The notes beneath the pieces were generated by a model. The model saw only the letters and a list, made by a program, of their open reading frames with translations. It was not told where the DNA came from and made no database searches. A stretch of 64,000 bases of DNA. Origin: Phlegmacium glaucopus (taxonomy: Eukaryota; Basidiomycota; Agaricomycetes; Agaricales; Cortinariaceae). The stretch lies in the NCBI GenBank assembly GCA_015039465.1, contig MU130378.1, positions 562,570 through 626,569 on the forward strand. Direction: 5' to 3'. Made by a program: the position numbers and the translations under genes. Of the stretch, positions 46,801 to 57,107 are shown in pieces (the stretch's first letter is position 1; the number at the start of each line of letters is the position of its first letter).

Positions 46801-48963
46801 CAATCTCGGGACTGATGGTGCTTATGTTGCCCGTGGTTAACTTGTCAGTGAGGTCCAAAAAGGAATTTCCGCTAGCGAGGCCAAGGAGCATAGAGCAAGT
46901 CTGGTCCCTGCCAAAACTAGAGAAACGTTGATTTTATTTTTGTTTAGAATGGGAAGGGAAGTTTCGGCACCTGTCTCTAAATTCAATGATGGGTTGAACG
47001 CTTCCTTCAGCCTGCAGCTCTTCCAGTACTGCTCTGAGATAGTCTACCGCACGACGTCTCGTCAAAAATGTCAACCCTACATTTGTGAGAAGCATAAATT
47101 GGTTTGGCGATTCCCCAAATTGAGTAGCAAGCTCGTTAATGGCTGATGGTACGGGTGTCTCAGGTGGAGTATCTACAGAAGCTTTGGCGATGGCAGCCAT
47201 AGCCCAAGTTCGGCCTGGAATAGCCAGAAGAGTGGCATACTCGGTGAGAGGGGGGCGATTGGTGCTAGTATTGGTGCTGTATTGTCCAAATCCGAGGCCA
47301 TATTGAGGGTGTTGAGGTTGTGCGGGCAGATTCAATTGACCAAGATTACCAATGCGAGTAAGATCTGGGGCCAAACAAAGTATGTAGTCTGTGCCATCTA
47401 TGTCGCCTGGCTGACTTGCAATGGTCAAACCATCGGCATAACAAGAGTTGTCGAGAGTGGACACGATATAGGGCCTGCTAGTCGGTTGGGAATGGATTCG
47501 TGGGTTTTCAAAGCTGGATGCTGGGGGACGGTATAGCTTTTCATGTTCGTCAGGATGGATTAGATTTAGCGGTGGCAAGCGAACATGGATTAGTTGCAAG
47601 GGACGAAGTCCTCCAGTATTGGATTGTGATTGTGTTCCGTAAGAGTAGCTGTATGAATTTGAAGGCGCAAAATACAACCGTACGCCGTTCACCGTGATCG
47701 CAATCAGTTGGACGCCAGAGCGAGATTCGGATACATCAACGATATGGATATTGATGATCTGAAAGCTTTGAGGTGTCAGTGCAGGAGACCCAGGTGCTTT
47801 CTCTTGAGTAATTTTGTATAGGGAGGAGAGGGTTTGAATGTGTTGGATGGCTTTGTCACCATTGGTCGTATACATTGATATTGTGCTTCGGGAGCTCAGG
47901 GTATAAAAGCAATTTCTTTTGCGATCAGAAACAGCTGCCACAATCCGTTCTTGGGGTAAAATGAGAAATGGATTACCCATGAGTATTTAGGAAGTCCTTA
48001 CCATCTGAGGCAGTAGATGCAAACCGAGGCAGAAGGCTCTGCACGCCTCCCACTGAGTGGTTGATGAGCTGGACTCGCTTGCCAAACCAAGATTCAGTCT
48101 CTTGATAATGTAGCTCATATAAATTTCCGTCTTGTTGTCCACACATAAAAATCCGTCCATCTTTCGTACCAATGACGGACGTCATTTCAATGTCCGTGGA
48201 TATGGTAAGATCGGTGGCATAGAGCTTGATTCCTTTTCCAGGGCGTTTATCCAAAGCAGGCTGGTCGACAAGTGAGACGCCGAGGAGGAGTACAGATACA
48301 GGAGTACAGATTACAAGGAGTGAAGAGATCTCGTCAACAAAAAGAGCTCGTTTTGGTTGAACAAGGGAGACGTGGGTAATAACATCAGGTTGTTCCAGAA
48401 ATGAAGATATTTCTTGACTAAAAGAGCTGCAGTTCATGGCTAACTTTGATAAAGAAACATCCACCTACCCATCATTGTAGTCCCAAAGGAAAAGTTTATG
48501 GTCTATTGATATCCAAACACGTCCGATTTCTGGCATTAAACCCATGTGCGAAGTAACATTTGCATCTATCACGTATTAGCCATGAGACGCAGAAAGAGAG
48601 ATATTGGAGCTGTGTACTTACTGTCATAATACTGAAAAAGACCCTCTGGGATGCCCACGAATCTTCTCTTTTGGAAAGGAACTCGAATATCATCTGGAAA
48701 TACACTATAAGACGCAGAGGCCTGGTTACCGGCTACAAAGTATTAGGATTGTCTGAGTGGGAAAAATAACGAGACATACGGGCTGTCAAAGTTTCGCCAA
48801 TATCAGGGATTATTTGCGCATCTTTCGCAAGTTGTTCAAGCAAAACACGGCTAGCATTCTGTAAAGCTGGAAGGTCTACTGCATCAGATTTTGTGGATGG
48901 CGGCTGTCGGGTAAAGTTGGAGGTATTTAACGAGGTGGACGCCTGAGCCAAAGGAGTTGCCAT
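43888..48963 (-). CDS. NUP155: Nucleoporin Nup155 / Nup170 (inner ring)
   Basis: Nineteen exons can be traced between the ATG at 48963 and the stop at 43888. They give 1,382 residues, the normal size for this family. The N-terminal beta-propeller region is conserved (SASYSVFPDDIRVPFQKRRF, GLMPEIGRVWISIDHKLFLW), followed by the long alpha-solenoid (SVDTISEVLQHRCGSFCSTD, then DVMLYKAKENIRKA). The C-terminus ends in a helix (KVLYENAKRQLRKYW). Nup155/170 forms part of the inner ring of the nuclear pore and binds the pore membrane. One intron (46512-46568) has a GC donor, AG|GCAAGT. The gene is divergent from the RNase III gene across only 140 bp. Confidence 0.93.
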
Positions 48964-49103
48964 AAGACCAAAGGCGCGCGAAGATAGACTCAGAGGTCAA
49001 AACAAGGTTGAAGGAGCGGGCGCACCGATCGCGTTCAAGAAAACCACGTGTTCATCAAATTTATTATGTACTGTATATCAATGTTACTAGAACCGTCGCT
49101 TTA
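48964..49103. promoter_or_regulatory. Bidirectional promoter, NUP155 / RNase III gene
   Basis: The divergent start codons lie 140 bp apart. A CACGTG hexamer is at 49045-49050. Shared regulation is inferred from spacing alone. Confidence 0.45.
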
Positions 49104-50453
49104 ATGAAGTCTGCGTTCCCTTTCAAAGACCCCCAGACTAATCATCTTCACAGAAGTGTTGTGGCGACCATTCAGCGCTTGGATTATCACTTTCAGTTAC
49201 CTCGCTTGAACGAAAAATCATGGACAACAATTTGTAAGGATACATCAGAGCGAGAGCGGCTAGAGTTTGTTGGCGACGCTCTCATTGGAGCTTTCATTGC
49301 TGAAGAGTTATACCGGCGGAGACCAGATGGAGGCCCGGGATATTATACGGTCAATGCCACTACTCCACTGTCTTGTTCCATTTTGAAGTTCTCTATCAGG
49401 TAGCAAAGAGTGTCCTTACGGCCAATTCTACTTTTGCCCACTTGATGCATAAAGCTGGCTTAGTTCAGGATCTGAGTCGTCAAGTAAAACCAGCTGGTGA
49501 TGCTTTTGAAACTATTCTCGCTGCCCTTCACGGCGAGCAAGGTGCTGGGGCCTTTCAATCCTATTCTAGGCAATATTTTCTCCCTCTCATTCAAACTGTT
49601 GGTCTCGCCTATGATGCATTTCGGTATGCTTGACATCATCTCATCTCTCCGGCTGCTAGACTGTAATTTAGTATCGAGAAGACAAGGCGACGTAAGCATA
49701 AACGGATGGCATTGAAACCTATACCTCTCCCCGGTAGCAACCAACGTAAAAATATAAAGAAAGGCGGGTCCTCTTCGTTGACTTTTGATTCTTTATTTAT
49801 TCCTGGGTATAATTATAGGCAAGAACAGAGTGAGGGCTAAGAAGACCCAAGCCACAACATTAATTGTAAACTCCGGTCTTCCTAAGAGAGCGGAGGCTCA
49901 GCAAAGTTCATCCACCAGCATCCGGGGTTCGGTCGCGATCATTGATTTGACTGAGGACAGTGACACCGAACAGCAGGATGGTGAAATACAAGGATTTAGT
50001 TTTAGCATATCTCCAAAAAAGGTGAATGCATTTCTTTTTGACAGCTCTACACATCTAATCGTCTATGAAGCTATTTAAGACTAGCCATAAGGCTCGCGAT
50101 TCGATTGGTGTATCTCAATATGTAAGTTTCTCTCTTTTGAATGTTAATATTACTTCTCGCTCACATATTATACTCCAAAAAAGCCAGATCAGGTTTCAGT
50201 CTCGAATAAACTGACAGCCATCAATAGTAGCAACGAAAGCCGAGACTTTCTAATAGCTATATCTACGTCTTCTGCACTGGCTTCTGCTAGAAAAGGCTCA
50301 GAGGACGGACTCGAGATACTCTCACCGGTTGGGCACACCCGGGACTCGGGAGAAGACGCTGTGCAAGATGACGTTGTGCAAGATGATCTGGTCGCACGCT
50401 TTGAAAAAGCTTCTCTTTTGGGAACCATTCACAATCCCATAACTATTGACTGA
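49104..50453 (+). CDS. RNase III domain protein with a SUMO-interacting tail
   Basis: Six exons (49104-49349, 49400-49623, 49672-49733, 49819-50021, 50080-50121, 50193-50453) give 345 residues. A single RNase III domain fills residues 10-160. It has the signature ERLEFVGDALIG, with the metal-binding Glu and Asp. The second catalytic pair is in GDAFETILAAL (Asp and Glu). There is no double-stranded RNA-binding domain or helicase, so it is neither Dicer nor a Rnt1-type enzyme. A basic segment (RIEKTRRRKHKRMALK) follows. Then comes a disordered tail with IIDLTEDSDTE, a textbook SUMO-interacting motif of hydrophobic core plus acidic flank. Its target RNA is unknown; mitochondrial mL44-type RNase III proteins are an alternative, but no targeting signal is obvious. 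Confidence 0.82.
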
Positions 50454-50815
50454 AGGTTTTCCCATTATCTGATCCATCTTATCCTACATCTGGCATTTGG
50501 ACTCGATATTACACTATACGGAATCAACATTATATCTCATGGACTTATCGCATAATGGTGTAAACAGCGCCGTGAACTGTGACTTATGTGATGTGTGGCT
50601 CACTGGCATCAACTGTCTGGTGACTTTTGTTTGGCCTTTGATGATAAGGCGGTACCCTGATAATACATTGCCTCAAGCCTTGACGCAAAAATAACTGCCC
50701 TGAGTATCACATTGTGCCAGCCCTGGATAATAAATAGTTCTTCCCTACTGTTCTTGTTTCAACGTCTTCACTTTAACCTTTCCGACCGCTGAAATTTCAT
50801 CACGGACGGACGTAC
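50454..50815. other. Intergenic: RNase III 3' region and MAPKKK promoter
   Basis: This 362-bp gap between two plus-strand genes has only unsupported open frames (50497-50694). It includes CT-rich tracts just before the kinase start. No other feature. Confidence 0.5.
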
Positions 50816-53358
50816 ATGCACCCTTCGGATCAACTACCAGTTTCCGTGGCCACAACAAGAAAGTACAGGCCTCTCCCTCCTCGACCATCGCAGCAACAGA
50901 ATCGTGATGCTGCTTATTCCGGCAACCAGTATCGCAATCGAACTTCTGGCATTTCTAGCCTGTCTCCTAACTTGGCACGACGATCCAATGGATCATTTAC
51001 TAGGACAGCGCCAAAACGTGATGATAGTGTTGGCGCGCAGGCGCTATTGGAGAACATTGTGGATCATACACCTCCCAACGGTAACTTAATTCCGGCTATC
51101 TCTGGAAGTCACTAAATTGATAAATCAGGCGCCATTGCAAACCAAACCATCTCCCAAGGTCAATGGAAACGACTTGGCTTTATTGGCGAAGGGAGCTATG
51201 GTCAAGTCTATCGGGCGCTTGATGCTACCACTGGGGACATTTTCGCTGTAAAACAAGTTGCTTCAAAGATCAAGCGGAGGTCCACCCTTGTCCAGGCTCT
51301 CCAGGATGAGCGCGAGACATTAAAAGAACTTGAACATCCTAATATCGTCCACTATCTTGGATTTGAAGAAGTCCAAGGAGTCCTAAACATGTACGGCTTT
51401 ACGATCTACTATTACGTTTCTCTCCTTTTCTCAATGTCGTTTACTTAGTTTTTTAGAATATGTCCCCGGAGGAACTATCCGATCCTGCTTAAACACACAT
51501 GGGAAGTTTAAAGAAGAGGTCACCAAATGCTTTGCCAATCAAATTCTCCAAGGGTTGTCCTATCTGCACTCCAAATCGATCCTTCACAGGGTTAGTCATA
51601 CAAGTACAACCATCTTCAGACTTCTTAATAGGGTTATTTGCAGGATTTGAAATCTGAGAACATCCTTGTCGAGCCCCGGGGCAGTTGTAAGATATCTGAC
51701 TTCGGCATATCGAAGAAGGCTTTAGAAAGAAATAGGGGTCGTCTCTACACTAATATGAAGGGAACTCTCGCTTTTATGGCTCCAGAAATGATTGATAATA
51801 AGAAGGAAGGCTACGATTCTAAAATCGACATATGGAGCGTGGGTTGCATCGTTTTCGAAATGTGGACGAGCAAAACACCATGGAGTGGCAGGGAGGATAT
51901 GCAGATCATAATGAAGGCGAGTTTGGCCATTAGACTAAGCATGACCATTTGCCTACATTTGTCCAGCTCTACAGAGAAAAACTCCCTCCCCCACTTCCAG
52001 ACGATGTTTCGCTATCAACGACGGCAGAGAGTTTTAGACAAGAATGTTTTCACGTGTATGATTGATCCTTTCAACCCTCAGACACGCACTAAGCATAAAA
52101 TAGCATCCCAGAGAAACGACCACCAGCCGTCAAGCTCTTGCAACATGCATACCTAAAACTTCCACCACAATGGGCGTTTCCCGGGATCGACAAAATGGGA
52201 CAAGCATCCGATACATGCGACTCTAAGTCCATTGCATCACCCCAGCCTTCATACGTCAGTCTATCTCATAACAATATTGGAGCAGCAATAGATCATTCAA
52301 TTCAGGATCAAGAGGACCAAGAATCCCTCTACGAATCAATTTATTCTGACCTCAGGACAGTAGCCGCAAAAGTTGATTTCTCCACTGTCAATCGTGCCCC
52401 GTCTCCTGCACAGACGATGTATTCTGATGTTATGGACCCTCGGTCACTAAGTCCCCCCTTAATATATGTTACATCTCCTCTAAGGCCAAGAAAAAATTGC
52501 AAACCCCCCAACAATTCGGATGCTTGTACAACGCCGGCGGCTGCTCCGAACACCAGTGACCAAAAATCACCATTGAATAGAGGTGGTATTGTGATCCATA
52601 ATGCAAATTCAGACGATAGTGAAGACGCTCGAGAAGCCACCTCCCCAGGTTACTCTAGGCGACGGCCCTATGTCTATCACCCTCCTCCTCTTCCCGAGCT
52701 ATCATCCTATTCACGTGAACTGATAGTACCAACGTCAATTAAATTCGGCAGGCCAGCCAGTGAAGCTTTCAATAAACCTATCAACTTCAACAAGCCCTCC
52801 TCTCCCAAATTAGTATCTGCTAATTTCGGCATATCCACCAAATTATCGATGGATGCCAACTCGGTGAGCAGTTCCATGGCTCGTTCCAGCCTAGGAAAAG
52901 TCGATTATTCTGTTGGTCAACAACAAGTTCCTTATATGCCCCCGGAGCGCGATGCTGACGACGATGACGACGACGACGATGACTGTTATTCGCCCTCCGT
53001 TTGGAAACGGCCACCTATGGATATCCCAAGTAGATCATCTCACACTGTGAAACCTGTGGAACCAGTGTCTGATTGGAATATCCCACCAATCCATCGTCAC
53101 CATCGACCCCTTTCTTCAGCTATCCCGCGACCTTCTGTGGAAACAGTATACAAAGGTATTTTGTCTGAGAGCACTCAAAATATTGACCCTCCCGACACTC
53201 GCATACCCCGCACTCCTATTAGTACCAAGAGCCGTCACACGATGAAGAGTATCAGAGAAGTTGTAGAAGAGCGATTGCATCAAGCACAGATAGCCCCACT
53301 ACCGTCTCCTCGACGGGCTCACTTCTGGTATAGTCATATGGAGGAGATTAGAACTTGA
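50816..53358 (+). CDS. Second MAPKKK, Bck1-type kinase with C-terminal tail
   Basis: Six exons (50816-51080, 51129-51390, 51449-51590, 51644-51916, 51967-52055, 52104-53358) give 761 residues. A short disordered N-terminus (about 95 residues) leads to a complete kinase domain at roughly 100-375: GEGSYGQVY, AVKQ, HRDLKSEN, DFG, APEM, IWSVGCIVFEMW, VIPEKRPPAVKLLQH. Its closest relative in the window is the BCK1 kinase domain; both share LEYVPGGT/S, QILQGLSYLHS-like and SCKISDFGISK blocks. The remaining 385 residues are disordered with an acidic run near 52957-52984. The order is the reverse of Bck1, whose kinase domain is C-terminal. The fourth intron (51917-51966) has a GC donor. It probably acts as a MAPKKK, but its input and target are unknown. 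Confidence 0.85.
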
Positions 53359-53876
53359 ATACACCCGCTCTGTGGAATCTGTAGCCTTTTACCTTCTCGT
53401 TTACCTTTCCACTGTCGCTTTCTTTTTTCTCAGGGGTTAACAGGGGAGCATGGTCTAAAACGGTGGAGGATACACTGGCCCACTTTTACTCCACTACAGT
53501 CTGTGGGGTGTATAGCATTCTATGGCGCTTGTAGATTAGTTAGATACATGTCGACTTAACACCACACTTTACCATACACCTCAAACTAAACTACCTATTT
53601 ACATGTGCTGTTTATCCCAACACAATAAATTGAGAAAGAAAAAAAAAGAACCTAAATAGACTCGAAGGCTGTGTTGGAGGAACATCATGTCTGGAAGCCG
53701 AGCTTAGGACCTAAATGATCACATATTCATCACTTATGCCGTGGTTATACACACTGATATTTCATTCTACCCTGAACAATAAAAATACTATGGCTATGAC
53801 AGTCTATTGAGCGTTCAAGTGCAGCACAGCCTATACACAAGTCCTTTACAACATCCTTGAAGCAAGGACAAATAGA
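53359..53876. other. Intergenic: convergent 3' ends of the MAPKKK and NoxA
   Basis: This 518-bp interval between two convergent genes is AT-rich and holds an A/G-rich run near 53630-53650. No gene or repeat was found. Confidence 0.5.
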
Positions 53877-55969
53877 TTAGAAGTGTTCCTAATTTAAATC
53901 TTGTTCAGTAGTAAAAATTATGTTTTGAAAAGTGACAAACCTTAGCAAATGTGAATTCAACCTCTGCGTTTGAATTCTGGTCGCAGGCCTTCTTGATGGC
54001 CTTCGCAAGGACGCCAGGACCGCAGAAATATGTCTGAATAGCAATATTAACACAATAGTTGGTGTCAATAAGCTGATACTTACCGCCACTTTTGTCTTTA
54101 ATTGTGCAGTGCTTCCTTGAAGATATTGGCCGGTCTCAATTGCCTGCTTCACCTTAGCATACACAGACATCCAGTCAGGGCGACCGAACATGGTACGGCT
54201 GCGAAGGAGTGTCAACGGGTCGTATTCTGCGCCAGCATCATTGACTGCGATATTCCAAAGCATGTCCTCTGCAATCTTTTGTGTCAGGTAAATGTTAATG
54301 CGTAGGAAGTTGGCTGTTCACGTAGAACGTAAGGTACTGTCGAAGAAAGAAAAGAGCAGCACTTACGGTCGACTTGAGCGTTCTCGACTTCTTGGAGCAG
54401 GCTTTGGAACCATCCGAAAGATGGTGCATCACGACAAACCCAGAAAAATTCGACACGTCGGAGAGAACCAAGGTTGCCCTTCCTTTGTCTGTACCAGATG
54501 TGCTTCAGAATAGACGCAAATGGGGTTACACCTGAGGAAAAGAGTTTCTCAATGTGGATCAGATATTGACATAAAGGGAAAGCTTACCAATACCAGCGCC
54601 GACCAAAATAGCCACTTCAGACTTGAAGACATCCTCTGCGGGTGCTCCATAAGGACCGTCAATGCGAACATGAGGAAGAGTGATTGAGGATGCGCCCGAG
54701 TCAAGTTCGACAAAGTCCCCACGGATCATCCCAGTCGTTTTGTCTTTCTCGACACCCTTCATGGCAGCCTGGGTCATGGCAGCCACGACAGCCGGACCCA
54801 CGCCAAGGCGTTCACCAAGACCGCGTGTGAAATCACCTACTTGACGAATGTGAACAGAGACATACGGATCCTCGGGAGCAGAGGTGATAGTGAACTGCCA
54901 CGTTGCTGTTAGATACAGACAATTAGAGATATAAGATACATACGGGATGCCATTGAAATAGTGACAATTCCGGGATTTGGATGAACAGCCACTGGCCGGC
55001 CGTGTACTTGAAACTAGGCTTGATAATACGCAACTCCATTGCACCTACTCATAACTTGAGACACCTTTGATTAGGTGTGACAGGTAGCATACGTACCGCT
55101 GGGATGTACAAGGACCTTTGATAAGCGAGTGGCTCGGCGCGCACGTATCTCGCGGTAAATACGCTCGCCGAAATAGATAATGCCGGGCCAGATGGTAAAT
55201 CTCCAACTCAGATAACCAAGGCAGTGTTTGGTGGAATAGAATGGGAAGGTGCTGATAAGGTCTGGATCAGTACTGTCACGGACAAAGCATCCAGTGGCAT
55301 GGGTGTAGAGACCGAGCATGAAGAAGAAGGCAAGATGGTGGGTATACCAGAAAACCTCAAAGGCCTGTTGACGAATTGTGTGATGTGCTGTGGAATACAT
55401 TAAAAGCATGATGAGGAGCATAAAGTGGCCAGTGATGCCACCGGGTTGGGTATAATGTATCTGGAGCGCAGTTTGCTTTCGAATCTCTGCAGCCAAGTTA
55501 GATAAAACGAGGATTTATATGAAAGTAAATGCTTACGAGTGAGCTCAACGTTGATAAAATTGACGTAGTGAGCACTAGTATGGACCATTGCCCAGAAAGC
55601 CAACGAGTAGGCAACCTGTCTGTGGAACCAAATGTTTTCATCCGCGGGGAACAACCATGTAAGCCTGGGGCGGACGACTCGAATAATATTGCGCAACATC
55701 GGGACAAGGATGAGGGCACCATCAAAGGCAAGAACGAGACCAGCGCCACGAGAAAGCCAGACAGAGAATTTCAAGGTGTTGAGTCCAGCCAAGCGCAAAT
55801 TAGTTGCCTAGAGTGATAAAAGTTAAATTTTGAGACGAGATTGATCAAACTGACTGACCTGACTGTGCCATCCATAGGCAAAGAGTGCAATTTGGGTACC
55901 ATAGAAGAGAATATTGAAGACGAGCCTTCTTGGAACAAGGAATTCGCGTTGAAACCAGCTTTCACCCAT
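53877..55969 (-). CDS. noxA: NADPH oxidase A (gp91phox homologue)
   Basis: Nine exons (55969-55859, 55807-55537, 55486-55097, 55044-54944, 54894-54588, 54531-54367, 54313-54084, 54033-53941, 53888-53877) give 559 residues. The six-helix heme domain has both histidine pairs (HRQVAYSLAFWAMVHTSAHY, THHLAFFFMLGLYTHATG). FAD binding is shown by HPFTITSAP. NADPH binding is shown by GAGIGVTPFASIL and FCGPGVLAKAIKKAC. The C-terminus reads FAKEHF, with the EHF end encoded by a 12-bp final exon. There are no EF hands, so it is of the NoxA/NoxB group; the N-terminus fits NoxA. It transfers electrons from NADPH across the membrane to make superoxide, and in fungi it is tied to hyphal differentiation and fruiting. 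Confidence 0.95.
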
Positions 55970-56170
55970 GTTTTAGAATTATTAGATTATCAGTTATAGA
56001 TCTGGTACCTGCCAGGGGGAGGGAGAGGGGGGATGAAAGAGGGTTTCTTTGTAACTTTGTTTACCAAGGTTATTATATAAGGGACCCGAGAAACCCTGCT
56101 TCCATGGCAATACAGCACCGCAATTGTATCCGATTGATACTACATACAACCGTCAATCCAATAATCTATG

Positions 56171-56994
56171 TCACTCTTCATAACGATATGCAACCATCGC
56201 TTCAATTCGGTGGACATCCGTACTAAAGCTCCGCATCTTCACTTGTTGGCTCTTGCTAGCCTCAATCGCCAAAGGGTCCGTGTCAACCCATTCACCAGCA
56301 GGCACATCTGCAGAATCCGACGTATATGCCAGAATGTTGAATACCGTTGGCTCCTGAATGACTGGCAGATATGTCACCATCGAGATAATCTGTTTCAAGA
56401 TAGCCCGGATTTCTGATTGAATCTCTGATTCCGGCTTCGTTGCTCGACTATTCCCTTTAATTGATAGTGGGATCAGATGAAGGTTAGATAAATAATCCTA
56501 CCTTTCTCCAGACTCGACAGGAGGTTCTACCAACTTAATATCGAACACCCAACGTTCCAGTGGCGTTCGTGAGTCTTTGGAGATAATGGCGAGAACAAGC
56601 TGGGTGACAGATCCGGTGAGAAGCCACTCTATGGTATGGTATGTCTTCAGTATTATCTGTCATTGGGTGGCAACATACTCTGCACTTGTTTAAGGATCCT
56701 ATTCACAGGAATTAATAATTGAATCGATAAAAATAAATGTTATTTACCTGTCTAAATAATTCTCCAATGCAAGGTCTTGAGTTACCAAGACGGTCTGGCC
56801 ATACTTTTTGACCATGTGAAAGTCATCTGAAGGATACACTTCGCGTTGGAATAAGATGCTGTGTTCTATGTCAGAATGAAGATTAACTGATTGTAGTGAA
56901 CGTACGTATTGACAGCATATTTGAAGAATTCTGTTACAAGAGCAGTTGATCCTTTGAGTGTGATGGCCTGTCGATTCGCCTGCTTGGATGCCAT
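56171..56994 (-). CDS. MAD2: Spindle assembly checkpoint protein Mad2
   Basis: Five exons (56994-56906, 56858-56748, 56698-56679, 56628-56502, 56447-56171) give 207 residues, the standard Mad2 length. The HORMA domain is clear: ITLKGSTALVTEFFKYAVN, ILFQREVYPSDDFHMVKKYG, LERWVFDIKL, the safety-belt region IISMVTYLPVIQEPTVFNIL, and QQVKMRSFSTDVHRIEAMVA. Mad2 binds Cdc20 or Mad1 through the safety belt and delays anaphase until kinetochores are attached. The third exon is only 20 bp. The gene is divergent from TAF5 across a 113-bp promoter. Confidence 0.94.
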
Positions 56995-57107
56995 GAAGTC
57001 GCGTCAGAGTCGTATGTTGAGTTTTGGACGCGAGGAAGAAGAAATAATCACATGACCCAGGGTAAGGTAAGGATCCCAAGCCATTGAATCCTTGTCCCTA
57101 TATACAA
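56995..57107. promoter_or_regulatory. Bidirectional promoter, MAD2 / TAF5
   Basis: The two divergent ATGs are only 113 bp apart. The interval contains TCACATGAC, one base from the CACGTG E-box core. Shared control of a checkpoint gene and a general transcription factor gene is inferred from spacing. Confidence 0.45.

Noticed and set aside
52957..52984. GAC/GAT-rich tract as a microsatellite
   Set aside because: It is a short imperfect Asp-coding run in the MAPKKK tail, too short and irregular to list as a repeat.
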